From Burkholderiales bacterium (lineage in GTDB: Bacteria > Pseudomonadota > Gammaproteobacteria > Burkholderiales > SG8-39): a stretch of 64,000 bases of DNA. Where the stretch lies: assembly GCA_014860445.1 (NCBI GenBank), contig JACZJT010000010.1, positions 62,001-126,000 of the forward strand. Reading direction: 5' to 3'. The position numbers and the translations under genes were made by a program. Shown piece by piece: positions 1 through 8,782 of this stretch. The notes under the pieces are model-generated. The model had not been told where the DNA came from, made no database searches, and was given only the letters and a program-made list of their open reading frames with translations. The stretch's first letter is position 1. The number at the start of each line of letters is the position of its first letter.

Positions 1-955
1 GATGTCCGTTCAAGGGCGGGTAGTACCAGCGGCGAGTCTCTATACCCGCCGCAGACAGGCGTGAACCAACCAAGGCTGGATCGGCCGAGGCCGGGAGCAA
101 TACGCAAAATGCCGCGTACGCGCCGTCGCCGGGACGTTGTTGAAATCGGATACCGGCGCATTTTGCCTCCAGGCGCCGCCTGTAATCAGCCGCCAGGGTG
201 CTGCGCAACGTGGCACGCTCGGGCCAGCGCGCAAGTGCGGCGATGCCCACCGCCGCGTGATATTCGCTGAGTTTGGCGTTGGTGCCTGCCTGATGCACTT
301 TGAAATCGCCGGGGTCGATGCCGAAGTTGGAGAGACAGCGCACGCGCTCAATCCATTCGGCATTGCCGCTGACGGCGAAGCCGCCTTCGCCCATTCCCAT
401 GGTCTTGGTCGCGTGCAGGCTGAACGCGACCGCAATGTTGCGGCCCGCCGCCTGATTGCCGAAGGCCCCGGCGGCGTCGATGATCACCGGGATTCCGGTT
501 TCCGCAGAGAATGCATCCCACTGTTCAGCATCGACCGGGCAACCAAGCGTCGTAACCGGGATGACGCAGGCGATGCGGTGTGCCGCAGCAGCTGTGCGCG
601 CGATCTCCGGGGTCAGGGTCCAGCGCTGTGGATCGACGTCGGCGACCAGGAGGCGATGTCCCGCCCGTTTGATCGCAGTTCCGGTGGCGACGAAGGTCAG
701 TGCCGGAACGAGTACCGTCGAATCCGCCGGCAGCCGGCGTGCGGCGAGCAGGAGTTCGAGCGCGAGTGTGCAGTTGCACACCGATACCACGCTGACTGGG
801 GTGCGTGGCTGGAATCTGCCGGCCAGCTGCGCTTCAAAGCGCTTGGCCAGCGGGCCGAAATTCGTGTACCAGCGGCTTTCGTCGATTTCGCGCAGCAGGC
901 CGATCAGGTCGTCCGCCCGCGGCATATCGGGTATCAGCAGGGGTATGCGCTCCAC
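1..955 (-). CDS. DegT/DnrJ/EryC1/StrS-type PLP aminotransferase (3' end outside window)
   Basis: The reverse strand reads open from 955 to the left edge. The product resembles the DegT/EryC1 family of PLP-dependent sugar aminotransferases, which make amino sugars for cell-surface glycans. Visible family marks are an N-terminal segment (about residues 20-45) of the type that binds substrate, an IIDAAGAFG stretch near residue 160 carrying the Asp that contacts the PLP pyridine nitrogen, and HATKTMGMGEGG near residue 182 with the Schiff-base Lys at about 184. About 318 residues are seen; the family is usually 370-400, so roughly the last 60 are missing. No ATG is available. I chose the GTG at 955, which follows the upstream rlmL stop by about 22 bases; this start is uncertain. 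The substrate cannot be predicted because the neighbouring glycan genes, if any, lie outside. Confidence 0.8.
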   Translation of the reverse strand, partial: MERIPLLIPDMPRADDLIGLLREIDESRWYTNFGPLAKRFEAQLAGRFQPRTPVSVVSVCNCTLALELLLAARRLPADSTVLVPALTFVATGTAIKRAGHRLLVADVDPQRWTLTPEIARTAAAAHRIACVIPVTTLGCPVDAEQWDAFSAETGIPVIIDAAGAFGNQAAGRNIAVAFSLHATKTMGMGEGGFAVSGNAEWIERVRCLSNFGIDPGDFKVHQAGTNAKLSEYHAAVGIAALARWPERATLRSTLAADYRRRLEAKCAGIRFQQRPGDGAYAAFCVLLPASADPALVGSRLSAAGIETRRWYYPPLNGH

Positions 956-977
956 CGCTCGTGTTCCGTGTAGACCG

Positions 978-2150
978 TCAGGCCTTGACGGGCTTGGTGC
1001 CGCGCATGCTGCCCGCCACAATCTTGTATTCGAACAATCGGCACTCCAGCGCGCCGTTGAACAGCGGCGTGCGCCTGGAAACCTGCAGCTTGATCAGCTT
1101 GGGCAGATTCATATCGGCGCTGAGTATGTAGCAATTCCAGCCGGCGAACTTCTGCTTCAACGCATCGCCGAATTTGGGGTAGAACCCGGCCAGCTCCTGC
1201 TGTTCGCCCATGCGCTCACCGTAGGGCGGGTTCGTGACCAGCACGCCGGCGGCGGCCGGCGCGGAGATTTCCAGCACATTCGCCTGTTTCAGTTGCACGG
1301 CGGCTTCGAGGCCTGCCGCGCTCAGGTTCGCCTGCGCGAGCTTGAGTGTATCGCCGTAGAGGTCGCCTCCGTAGATCGGCAAGGGCACGACAGGTTTTCG
1401 CCGCGCCTCCGCCTCGGCGCGCAGCGCCTGCCACAAGGCTGCGTCGTAGTCCTTCAGCTTTTCGAAACCGAAACCGCGTGTGCCGCCAGGCGCGATTTCG
1501 AGCGCGATCTGCGCGGCTTCGATGAGAATGGTGGCGCCGCCGCACATCGGATCGAGCAGGGCCGTGCCGGGCTGCCATCCCGTCAGCGCGAGTATGCCGG
1601 CCGCGAGGTTTTCCTTGAGTGGCGCTTCGCCCTGGGCGGCACGATTGCCGCGCTTGAACAGAGGCTCGCCCGAGGTGTCGAGGTAAAGCGAAAACTGCGT
1701 CGCATCCAGAAACGCGTGTATCCGAACGTCGGGGGCTCGCGTATTCACATCGGGCCGGCTTCCGATCGCGGCGCGGAATCGGTCGCATACCGCGTCCTTG
1801 ATGCGCAGCGTGAGGAAATCGAGACTCTTGAGCGGGCAGCGCTGCGCGGTGAGGTAAACGCGGATGCTGCGCGTGACTTCGAAGTGCTGCGGCCAGTCGA
1901 CCTCATAGGCCGCGCGGTAGATGTCTTCCTCGCTGCGATAGGGCTGGGTGAAAAGGCGCCACAGCACGCGTGTCGCGATGCGGCTTTCAAGGTTGGCGCG
2001 GTAGATCACGCGAACATCTCCGTCGAAAGCCACGCCGCCGGCGACAGACTGAATCGCCGTTGCGCCAAGTCCGGCGAGTTCGGCAGCCAGTGTGGCTTCC
2101 AGTCCGCGGGGACAGGGCGCAAACAGATTGGCGTTGGCTTGCGGGCTCAT
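978..2150 (-). CDS. rlmL: THUMP-domain class I SAM-dependent 23S rRNA methyltransferase (RlmL type, m2G2445)
   Basis: 390 residues. The N-terminus has the APCPRGLEATLAAEL signature of RlmL and a THUMP RNA-binding domain (about residues 5-160). The methyltransferase domain follows, with LLDPMCGGAT near residue 198 (SAM-binding loop) and NPPYGER near 308, the motif of N2-guanine methyltransferases. It aligns by eye along its length with the N-terminal half of E. coli RlmKL but lacks the RlmK half, as is usual in Betaproteobacteria where the protein is not fused. The predicted role is N2-methylation of G2445 in 23S rRNA. The gene is divergent from the TPR-methyltransferase at 2272. The DegT gene follows downstream on the same strand and may be cotranscribed. 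Confidence 0.88.
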   Translation of the reverse strand: MSPQANANLFAPCPRGLEATLAAELAGLGATAIQSVAGGVAFDGDVRVIYRANLESRIATRVLWRLFTQPYRSEEDIYRAAYEVDWPQHFEVTRSIRVYLTAQRCPLKSLDFLTLRIKDAVCDRFRAAIGSRPDVNTRAPDVRIHAFLDATQFSLYLDTSGEPLFKRGNRAAQGEAPLKENLAAGILALTGWQPGTALLDPMCGGATILIEAAQIALEIAPGGTRGFGFEKLKDYDAALWQALRAEAEARRKPVVPLPIYGGDLYGDTLKLAQANLSAAGLEAAVQLKQANVLEISAPAAAGVLVTNPPYGERMGEQQELAGFYPKFGDALKQKFAGWNCYILSADMNLPKLIKLQVSRRTPLFNGALECRLFEYKIVAGSMRGTKPVKA

Positions 2151-2271
2151 GGGAAATCAGGGATGATCGATTGAAGGCTGAACGCAAAAGTAACATAAAT
2201 CCAGGTAAGTGAATGCCCCACATCGCCGAACGGCAACAAATGCGCTCTGACAATTCCCTGGGGTCGGGCGC

Positions 2272-3369
2272 GTGACGCGCGCAGGCGAAGCTGAGGCGTA
2301 TTTCGCCGCCGGTGTGCAACGGCTGGATGCGGGCGATCCCGATGGCGCGGAGAGTGAGTTGCGCCGCGCACTCGAACTGCAACCGGGCAGCGCCGAGACG
2401 CAATACAAACTTGCCAACGCGTGCAAGGAGCTCGGAAAGCTGGCGGAAGCGGAGCGGCATTACCGCGGCACGCTGGCTCTGGATCCGGGGCGCGCCGAGG
2501 CGCATAACAACCTGGGTGCAACGTTGCAATTGATGGAAAGGCCGGACGCGGCGCAGGCGAGCTATGGCAGGGCGATTGCGCTCAAGCCGGAACTGCCGCA
2601 GCCTTATCTGAATCTCGGCCGCCTGCTGCAGCAGCAGGGAAAAAACGACGCGGCATTGGCCTGCTATGCGCAGGCGCTCGAGCGTGGCGTGGAGCCGGAA
2701 ATGTTCCAGCACCTGTTCGATGCGGCGCGCGGCGAGAGAACGGCACAGGCACCGCCAGCTTATGTGCGTGCCACTTTCGACGGTCTGGCCAGGCAGTTCG
2801 ACCGGCACCTGGTGGACACGCTCGACTACCATATTCCGGAAATGCTCAGCAATGCCGTGCGCGCGCTATCGCCGCCGGTGCAAATGGACATCCTGGATTT
2901 GGGCTGCGGCACTGGATTGTGCGGTGAGCATATGCGCGATCTGGCGCGGCATCTGGTCGGCGTGGACCTCGCGCCCAACATGCTCGAGATGGCGCGTGGC
3001 CGTGCTTGCTACCATGAACTTGTCTGCGCGGAGATCGGCGGGTACCTGTCGGCGCGGGAGGGATCCAGCTTCGATCTCGTGGTGGCGGCCGACGTTCTAA
3101 TCTATATAGGCGATATCAAGGAGGTGTTCAGCGAGGTGACGCGCGTGCTGCGTCCGCTCGGTTGGTTCGCCTTTTCGATCGAACAGCCCAGCCAGACCTG
3201 CGAATCTTATCGGCTGGAAGCCAGCGGCCGCTACGCGCAGTCGCTCGCCTATGTAAGAGAACTCGCGGGCACGCACGGACTGGCCGAATGCAGTTGCAGT
3301 AACGTCGCCATACGCAAGCACGGCGCGCAGGTGCTGCCGGGGCAGTTGCTGGTGCTGAAGAAGTGCTGA
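2272..3369 (+). CDS. TPR repeat plus class I SAM-dependent methyltransferase
   Basis: 365 residues with a GTG start; no ATG is available in this frame upstream. The first 150 or so residues form about four tetratricopeptide repeats (units of 34, with the AEAHNNLGATLQ type of TPR core). After a linker, a methyltransferase domain starts at about residue 200: ILDLGCGTGLCG is the SAM-binding motif I, VGVDLAPNMLEMAR is motif II and FDLVVAADVLIYIGD is the acidic motif around residue 270. This architecture is common in Proteobacteria as a predicted TPR-domain methyltransferase of unknown substrate. TPRs suggest that it docks on a partner protein. The next gene starts 2 bases after the stop, so the two are probably cotranscribed and translationally coupled. 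Confidence 0.82.
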   Translation: MTRAGEAEAYFAAGVQRLDAGDPDGAESELRRALELQPGSAETQYKLANACKELGKLAEAERHYRGTLALDPGRAEAHNNLGATLQLMERPDAAQASYGRAIALKPELPQPYLNLGRLLQQQGKNDAALACYAQALERGVEPEMFQHLFDAARGERTAQAPPAYVRATFDGLARQFDRHLVDTLDYHIPEMLSNAVRALSPPVQMDILDLGCGTGLCGEHMRDLARHLVGVDLAPNMLEMARGRACYHELVCAEIGGYLSAREGSSFDLVVAADVLIYIGDIKEVFSEVTRVLRPLGWFAFSIEQPSQTCESYRLEASGRYAQSLAYVRELAGTHGLAECSCSNVAIRKHGAQVLPGQLLVLKKC

Positions 3370-3370
3370 C

Positions 3371-3961
3371 ATGAACAAATATCAAATCGCTGCGCTGATC
3401 GTCGCCGCGATCAATGTGTCGCTGATGCTGCTGTTTCCGCCGTACGACTATCTCAGCTATACGCGCAATAACATACCGAACTTCAACGGCTTCCAATTCG
3501 TTTTCGGCGACCACTCCAACAGCACGATCAATAGCAATTTACTGTCGATCGAAATCGTCATCGTGGCGATCAATACCGCGATTGTTTGTCTGCTGCAGCG
3601 CGACCGCGCGCGCATGCGCCGTCGCCTGGACAGGCAGAATCTGGTGCTGTTGGGGGTGGCCTTGAATCTGCTGTTGGCGCTCTTGTTCCCGCCGTTTCAG
3701 GATCACTATGTAGTGTCCACCGCGTTGGTGCCGTCTTTCGACGGTTTCTATTTCATCTTTGGGGACAACTCCAGGCGGGTGATCGTCGCCGTCATGCTTT
3801 GGCTTGAGCTTGTTTTTATTCTCGTCAACGGCGCCATGCTGTGGCTGCTGTTCCAGCGGCCCGGGCCTCGGGAGTTGACCGCCGCGGAACGCTTTGCGCA
3901 ACCAAAGGAACTGCTGGCCGCAGGTACGCGCGGTGACGCGCAGGACGCGAAGACAAAGTAA
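3371..3961 (+). CDS. Uncharacterised membrane protein with an internal tandem duplication
   Basis: 196 residues, not recognised as a named family. Four hydrophobic segments are visible, at about residues 7-22, 57-76, 91-107 and 137-161. Two halves repeat with a shift of about 85 residues. Unit one has LLFPP at 20-24 and FNGFQFVFGD at 38-47, and unit two has LLFPP at 104-108 and FDGFYFIFGD at 123-132. Each unit is therefore membrane helix, FPP, a short periplasmic-type loop ending in FGD, then a second helix. A basic stretch (RDRARMRRRLDR, about 77-88) links the halves and is probably cytoplasmic. The C-terminal 35 residues are polar. It starts 2 bases after the TPR-methyltransferase stop, so it is likely in an operon with it. 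Function unknown. Confidence 0.75.
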   Translation: MNKYQIAALIVAAINVSLMLLFPPYDYLSYTRNNIPNFNGFQFVFGDHSNSTINSNLLSIEIVIVAINTAIVCLLQRDRARMRRRLDRQNLVLLGVALNLLLALLFPPFQDHYVVSTALVPSFDGFYFIFGDNSRRVIVAVMLWLELVFILVNGAMLWLLFQRPGPRELTAAERFAQPKELLAAGTRGDAQDAKTK

Positions 3962-4056
3962 GGAGATCGGCCCAGGAAGCCGACGGCCGTCCTTGTCTAT
4001 TGTCGCAGCCGGCGCCCCCGATCGGGCGGCAGGATAACTTGCCGGCGTCGCTCGCG

Positions 4057-4611
4057 CTAAGCCGCGAACTCACCCGCAAGCGTGGCAGTGCTTTGCACCT
4101 TGGCGTAAAGACCGTTGAGCGCCGCGAGGAAGGCGACGTGGACCTGCGCCGCGGGCACACTTTGATCGCCAAAAGCGACTGCGCGCGTGGCACAGGCATC
4201 ATGTGCCAGGCTGCAGGAAAACCCCAGATCGAAAGCGGCGCGCGTGGTCGCATCCACGCACATATGGGTCATCATGCCGGCGATGACCAGGTGGTCGATG
4301 TCCGAACCGCGCAGAATTTCCAGCAGTGGTGTGCCGCGAAAGCTGTTCGGGAAATTCTTCTGTACCACGGTTTCTCCGGAGAGCGGCGCGACGCATGAGT
4401 GGATGTTCGCGCCCTCCGTATCCGGTACGAAGAATCCGGCGCCCGGACGAGTGGACAGATGTTGTACGTGTACCAGCGGCAACCCCTTTTTACGAAAGGC
4501 GTCGAGCAGTTTTGCGGCTTGCGCGCCGGCCTGCGCGCTGCCTTCGAGTTCCATTTTGCCGCCGGGAAAATAGTCGTTCTGGATGTCGATGACAATAAGC
4601 GCTGGTTTCAT
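4057..4611 (-). CDS. Isochorismatase-like cysteine hydrolase
   Basis: 184 residues, the usual length for this superfamily (isochorismatase, nicotinamidase, N-carbamoylsarcosine amidase). The triad expected of the family is visible: Asp9 in VIDIQNDYF, Lys85 in VVQKNFPNSF and the nucleophile Cys118 in MTHMCVDATTRAA, preceded by the usual cis-peptide region. The motif set is closer to the general hydrolase group YcaC/YrdC than to nicotinamidase, which normally has a distinct metal-binding DxHxxxH; no such motif is seen here. Substrate unknown. It is the downstream-most gene of a leftward group but is separated by about 76 bases from threonine ammonia-lyase, so cotranscription is possible but not shown. 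Confidence 0.85.
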   Translation of the reverse strand: MKPALIVIDIQNDYFPGGKMELEGSAQAGAQAAKLLDAFRKKGLPLVHVQHLSTRPGAGFFVPDTEGANIHSCVAPLSGETVVQKNFPNSFRGTPLLEILRGSDIDHLVIAGMMTHMCVDATTRAAFDLGFSCSLAHDACATRAVAFGDQSVPAAQVHVAFLAALNGLYAKVQSTATLAGEFAA

Positions 4612-4687
4612 GGTCGAACTCCTTGAGAGGCTACAATTCTAGCCGGTATCGGCGCCCGTGATCGCAGAGCTATCCGCCGCCGCGCGC

Positions 4688-5896
4688 CTACGCGGCGTGG
4701 ACACGTGCGGCGAAGCCGACAGCGCCCAGCGCCCGGATGATCTCATCCACGTGTTCGCGGCCGCGAGTCTGCAGCACGAAATCGACTTCCGCGGTTTGCA
4801 GCGGCAGGTTGGTGAAAGCACGTTGATGGTGCACTTCCTCGATATTGGCATTGGCCTGGGCAAGGCAGGCGGTGACCGTGGCAAGCGCTCCAGGCAGGTC
4901 GCGCAGGTCGACTGTGAGCCGGGTAAGCCGGCCGGCACGCACCATCCCGCGCTCGATGATGACCGAAAGCATCAGCGGATCGATGTTGCCGCCGGAAAGG
5001 ACGATGCCTACGCGCTTGCCGCGGAATCGCCCGGGCTCTGCGAGCAACGCCGCCAGGCCCGCTGCACCTGCGCCCTCGACCACGGTTTTTTCGATTTCCA
5101 GCAACAACACGATGGCGTGTTCGATTTCGCCTTCGCCTACCAGAAGCATGCCGCTTGTGAGTTCGCGCACGATCGGGAGCGTGAGCGCGCCCGGCTGCCT
5201 GACTGCTATGCCCTCGGCGATGGTATTGGCCGCGAACCGCGCGGTGTCCCCGCGCAGCGCGCAATACATCGACGGAAAATTCTCGCTCTCGACACCGTAG
5301 AGTTCGATGCCGGGTTTGACCGCCCTGGCTGCGACCGCCATGCCGGCGATCAGCCCGCCGCCGCCTACGGGCACGAGCAGAACTTCCAGTTCTGGCTCGC
5401 ATGCAAGCATCTCCAGCGCCACCGTTCCCTGGCCGCTGATTACCTGCTCGTCATCATAGGGGTGGATCAGGCTCAGTTTGCGTTCTGCGGCGAGCGCGAG
5501 CCCGATGGCTTTGGCCTCGTCGAAGCTGTCGCCCGCGAGGATCACTTCTGCGCCGAAGGCGCGAGTGCGTTCCACTTTTACGTGCGGCGTGTGGCGCGGC
5601 ATGACGATGACTGCACGCAGTCCCAGGCGCCGTGCGTGGTAAGCCACGCCTTGCGCATGGTTGCCGGCGGAGACTGCGAGCACGCCCGCTGCCCGCTCCC
5701 GCTGCGCCAGCGAGAGCAGCTTTACCAGTGCGCCGCGTTCCTTGAACGAAGCTGTGAACTGGAGGTTTTCGAACTTGAGGTAGACCTCGGCGCCAGTGAT
5801 CTCGGAGAGCGTGCGCGAGTACAGGCAGGGCGTGTCGATCACCTGGTCCGTGAGCATCGCCGCGGCGGCGTGGATGGACTGCGCGGTAACGGGCAT
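4688..5896 (-). CDS. Threonine ammonia-lyase (threonine dehydratase), PLP-dependent, short form with ACT domain
   Basis: 402 residues. It deaminates L-threonine to 2-oxobutanoate, the first step to isoleucine, or acts in threonine degradation. The PLP Lys is at about residue 52 in ASFKERGA, SAGNHAQGVA is the loop that holds the substrate, and VPVGGGGLIAG is the phosphate-binding glycine loop. The last 75 or so residues form an ACT-type regulatory domain (RLTVDLRDLPGALA). At about 400 residues it is the short single-ACT form, like TdcB-type and many betaproteobacterial enzymes, rather than the 500-residue IlvA with two ACT-like units. I start at the ATG at 5896, the first in frame after the upstream hydrolase stop 14 bases away. 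The reading frame is open further upstream but overlaps the hydrolase. Confidence 0.9.
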   Translation of the reverse strand: MPVTAQSIHAAAAMLTDQVIDTPCLYSRTLSEITGAEVYLKFENLQFTASFKERGALVKLLSLAQRERAAGVLAVSAGNHAQGVAYHARRLGLRAVIVMPRHTPHVKVERTRAFGAEVILAGDSFDEAKAIGLALAAERKLSLIHPYDDEQVISGQGTVALEMLACEPELEVLLVPVGGGGLIAGMAVAARAVKPGIELYGVESENFPSMYCALRGDTARFAANTIAEGIAVRQPGALTLPIVRELTSGMLLVGEGEIEHAIVLLLEIEKTVVEGAGAAGLAALLAEPGRFRGKRVGIVLSGGNIDPLMLSVIIERGMVRAGRLTRLTVDLRDLPGALATVTACLAQANANIEEVHHQRAFTNLPLQTAEVDFVLQTRGREHVDEIIRALGAVGFAARVHAA

Positions 5897-5909
5897 GATA
5901 ATCAGGCCT

Positions 5910-6566
5910 CTAGTTGTGCCAATTGCCTTTGATGATGTTCTTGATGATATGCAGCCGCCGGTGGAAAAAATGATCCGCACCGGGCACGACGACCACCGGC
6001 AATTCCTGAGGGCGCGCCCATGCGAGCACATTGGCGAGCGGCACGGTTTCATCGAGTTCGCCGTGGATCACGAGGCTGTCCTCGGGCACCGGCTCCGAGG
6101 TGTAGCTGCGTCCGCCGCTGACAAACCCCGCGGCCACCCCCACCAGCGCCATGCGCTCCGGTTTTGCCCGGCGCGCCACCAGCGTCTGCACGTAGGCGCC
6201 GAATGAAAAGCCCGCCAGCACCGGCTCCGCTGCTTGAAAGCGCGTGCGCGCGTACTCCAGGATCGCGAGCATATCCTCGGTCTCGCCGCGGCCCTCGTCG
6301 TGTTCGCCCACACTCGCTCCGACTCCGCGGAAATTCGGCCGCAGCGCGACATATCCAAGCTCGACGAAGGTCTTGGCGAGCGTCTGCGCCACTTTGTTGT
6401 CCAGGCTGCCGCCGAACAGCGGGTGCGGATGTGCGATCAGGGCGACGCCCCTGGGCGCGTCATTCAGGCTCTCGTGGTTTGTGCCTGGCGCGGGGAAATC
6501 AATCACGCATTCGATACTTCCCGCCTGACCGTCCAGCAGCACGCGCTCCTTCGCCGCCCGGGTCAT
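5910..6566 (-). CDS. Alpha/beta hydrolase
   Basis: 218 residues. Alpha/beta-hydrolase marks are HPHPLFGGSLDNKV near residue 46 (oxyanion region), the nucleophile elbow GFSFGA near residue 119, the acid in HGELDETVPL near 168 and the His in PGADHFFHRRL near 201. The HPHPxxGGxxxNxV start places it in the small dienelactone-hydrolase-like group often annotated as CocE/NonD or YsgA-like. The substrate is unknown. It overlaps the upstream 2Fe-2S protein gene by 4 bases (stop and start share ATGA), so the two are translationally coupled. Threonine ammonia-lyase follows within 14 bases. Confidence 0.86.
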   Translation of the reverse strand: MTRAAKERVLLDGQAGSIECVIDFPAPGTNHESLNDAPRGVALIAHPHPLFGGSLDNKVAQTLAKTFVELGYVALRPNFRGVGASVGEHDEGRGETEDMLAILEYARTRFQAAEPVLAGFSFGAYVQTLVARRAKPERMALVGVAAGFVSGGRSYTSEPVPEDSLVIHGELDETVPLANVLAWARPQELPVVVVPGADHFFHRRLHIIKNIIKGNWHN

Positions 6567-6874
6567 ATTTTCAGGCGCTCGACCACACGCCCGTGCTGCA
6601 GATGCTCCTCGACAATTTCGTCGATGTCGTGTTCGTCTACATAGGTGTACCAGGTTTCCTCAGGGTACACCACGATGCAGGGGCCTTCCTCACAACGGTC
6701 CAGGCAGCCGGCCTGATTGATGCGCACCTGTCCTTTGCCGGCGAGATCGAGCGCCTTCACGCGCTGCTTGGCGTAGTCGCGCAACCGGCTCGCGCCCTTG
6801 TCGTTGCAACACGCGCGCTCGCCGCCCTCGCGCTGGTTGCAGCAGAAGAAAACGTGGTGGGCGTAATAACTCAT
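6563..6874 (-). CDS. Thioredoxin-like [2Fe-2S] ferredoxin-type protein
   Basis: 103 residues. It matches the (2Fe-2S) ferredoxin-domain family of stand-alone thioredoxin-fold ferredoxins. The cysteines are at FFCCNQR near the N-terminus, CCNDKGA near residue 22 and AGCLDRCEEGPCIVVYP in the second half. The pattern C..12-13 residues..C, then Cx3C, is that of the family's cluster ligands. Extra cysteines next to the ligands (CC pairs) are also common in this group. No redox partner is apparent. The 4-base overlap with the alpha/beta hydrolase gene suggests an operon. A role as an electron carrier is inferred from the family only. Confidence 0.82.
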   Translation of the reverse strand: MSYYAHHVFFCCNQREGGERACCNDKGASRLRDYAKQRVKALDLAGKGQVRINQAGCLDRCEEGPCIVVYPEETWYTYVDEHDIDEIVEEHLQHGRVVERLKI

Positions 6875-6940
6875 GCGGATTTTTGCCAGAAGGAAAGACG
6901 GTTCAGCGGCGTGCCTGCCGAAAAAAACAGCTACGCCGGA

Positions 6941-8050
6941 TTATAGCTCGCCGGGGCTGCCCGGACCTTCTTCAACGTGGCGCGGCGCGAGCAGCATCAG
7001 GTAGAACAGGGCCGCGAACGGCCAGGCAAGCGACACCAGGTGCGTTACGCCGTTGAAGTTCAGAAAGTAGCCCTGCGGCCACTGCTGCAGGGCATCGGCG
7101 AAATACGGGTTTTCCGGCGTCAGGTTGACCAGCACGGTAGCGCCCATCAGCATCAGGCCCGAGAGCGCGCGGCGCGCCGCGCGCGGAAGCGCCGCCGCCG
7201 GGATCAGCAACAACATGCCGCCCGCAAGGCCGAGCAGCGCGCCCGGCGTGAGCCAGGCGAACACGTGCTGCGCCTTGAGCAGTTCGCCCACCGCCACCGT
7301 CTTCAGCGCCAGTGCGCCCGCGAGCAGCACCAGCAGCGGGCCGCGCAAGGGCCGCGCGTCGCGGGTCAGGCAGGAGGCGAACAGACCCACCGCGACCAGG
7401 TTGCATGCGGCGACCACCGCCTCTCCCTGGATGAAGACTTCGGCCGGATGCAGCGCGGCGAGCGGCGCCTGCAGCAGTCCGCGCAGATCGCCGTTGCCGA
7501 ACAGCAGTGTCTCGGGATTGAGCTGGGTGAACAGCCACAACCCCAGCAGCACCAGTCCGAGGTCGTACTGGTGGCCGTCGAGAAACCAGCGATGGCGTAA
7601 CGCGTGCATCCTGCCGCGGCTGAGCAGGTCGACGCCGAAGGCGAGCGCAAGCCCGGCACCGGTAAAGGTCCCCATCGCGTTAGTGGCGAAATCTAGGTTG
7701 GAAGGGATGCGGGTCGGCAAAAAGGTCTGTAGCGCTTCCAGCGCGAGGCTCAGCAGGCCGCCGGCCAGGCCCGCGGCGATGAGTGCGCCCGCGCCGCGCA
7801 GCAGCGGGTACAGCGCCAACAGCGCGAAAAACCCCAGCGGCAGATAGGCGGCGAAATTGGTGACCAAATCGAACGCCGTGATATAGCGCGGCAGTCCGCC
7901 GTTGAGGTAGGCGAACGCACCCACGCCCTGGTCGCGCCAGCCATAGAAGGGGTGGAGGCTGCCATAGACCACCAGCAGCGCATAGGCGAGCAGCAGGTAG
8001 CGCGCCAGCGGCGAGGCGCGGTCATCGCGGCGCTGTGCGGTGTGCGCCAT
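6941..8050 (-). CDS. VanZ-family polytopic membrane protein
   Basis: 369 residues with about ten hydrophobic segments. The N-terminal 130 residues match the VanZ-like domain: LVVYGSLHPF, FDLVTNFAAYLPLGF and LEALQTFLPTRIPSNLDFATNAMGT are the family's conserved patches. VanZ was named for low-level teicoplanin resistance in enterococci, but the proteobacterial members have no established function. The second half is additional membrane region with no recognised domain. I start at the ATG at 8050, which lies 1 base after the stop of the macrodomain gene; the frame extends upstream but would overlap that gene entirely. This gene and the macrodomain gene are probably cotranscribed. Confidence 0.8.
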   Translation of the reverse strand: MAHTAQRRDDRASPLARYLLLAYALLVVYGSLHPFYGWRDQGVGAFAYLNGGLPRYITAFDLVTNFAAYLPLGFFALLALYPLLRGAGALIAAGLAGGLLSLALEALQTFLPTRIPSNLDFATNAMGTFTGAGLALAFGVDLLSRGRMHALRHRWFLDGHQYDLGLVLLGLWLFTQLNPETLLFGNGDLRGLLQAPLAALHPAEVFIQGEAVVAACNLVAVGLFASCLTRDARPLRGPLLVLLAGALALKTVAVGELLKAQHVFAWLTPGALLGLAGGMLLLIPAAALPRAARRALSGLMLMGATVLVNLTPENPYFADALQQWPQGYFLNFNGVTHLVSLAWPFAALFYLMLLAPRHVEEGPGSPGEL

Positions 8051-8051
8051 G

Positions 8052-8564
8052 CTACAGGCGCGCGAATTCCGCGCGGTATAGCGCCAGCATCGCGGGCGTG
8101 AAGCAAGCGAATGCGATCTGCTCGATCTGCGCTTCGGCCGCGGCGACCTGCGCGCACTCGCGTACCGCGATACGCACCGCGTCGGGCAGCGGATAGCCGT
8201 AGACGCCGCAGCTGATGGCGGGGAAGGCGATGCGGGTCGCGCGGTGCGCCAGCGCCAGCACCAGGCTTTCGCGGTAGCAGGAGGCGAGGAGCCCCGCCTC
8301 ACCCTGTGCGCCGCCCCGCCATATCGGCCCGACGGTGTGGATCACGTATTCCGCCGGCAGACGGTAGCCGCGCGTAATCTTGGCCTGTCCGGTTGCGCAG
8401 CCGCCCAAGGTACGGCACTCGGCGAGCAGTTCGGGCCCGGCCGCTTGGTGGATCGCGCCGTCCACGCCGCCACCGCCGAGCAGGGAGTTGTTGGCGGCGT
8501 TGACGATTGCGGTCACCTCCAGGGTGGTGATGTCCGCTTCAAGCGCGATGAGCTTGTCGTGCAT
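8052..8564 (-). CDS. Macrodomain protein, O-acetyl-ADP-ribose deacetylase type (YmdB-like)
   Basis: 170 residues, a complete single macrodomain. Characteristic motifs are [30 protein letters not shown] at residues 9-38 (only parts named here: the NAAN segment, where the second Asn and the Asp of GVDGAIH are catalytic in YmdB-type enzymes), VIHTVGP near 74 and [12 protein letters not shown] near 114, the phosphate-binding loop. It probably removes acetyl from O-acetyl-ADP-ribose or ADP-ribose from proteins. It is the first gene of a leftward pair with the VanZ protein. The 218 bases upstream, up to the symporter at 8783, contain no recognisable gene. Confidence 0.9.
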   Translation of the reverse strand: MHDKLIALEADITTLEVTAIVNAANNSLLGGGGVDGAIHQAAGPELLAECRTLGGCATGQAKITRGYRLPAEYVIHTVGPIWRGGAQGEAGLLASCYRESLVLALAHRATRIAFPAISCGVYGYPLPDAVRIAVRECAQVAAAEAQIEQIAFACFTPAMLALYRAEFARL

Positions 8565-8782
8565 GCGCGAATTCTACCGTGCCAGGGGACGAGCGTAGCG
8601 CGAGCACGCGCTCATTCTCGCGTCTTCATCCGTTTCGGCGTTGCCATCCCGGCGCCGCAGGCGTAGATTTCGCCGTAAATGAGCGACTACCCATTTCCAC
8701 ATTCTGCGAAAAAGTCGGGTGTTGCCGCCGGAGCAAACGCGAGCTCCAATTCCTGCATTGCGAAACGTCTTGAGCCCGCAAC

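Noticed and set aside
137-973. Long open frame on the plus strand
   Set aside because: It is antisense to the DegT-type aminotransferase, whose protein has family motifs. The plus-strand translation has no recognisable domain.
2240-2275. Short 11-codon frame ending over the GTG of the TPR-methyltransferase gene
   Set aside because: Looks like a leader peptide but has no rich codon bias or attenuator hairpin, so it is likely chance.
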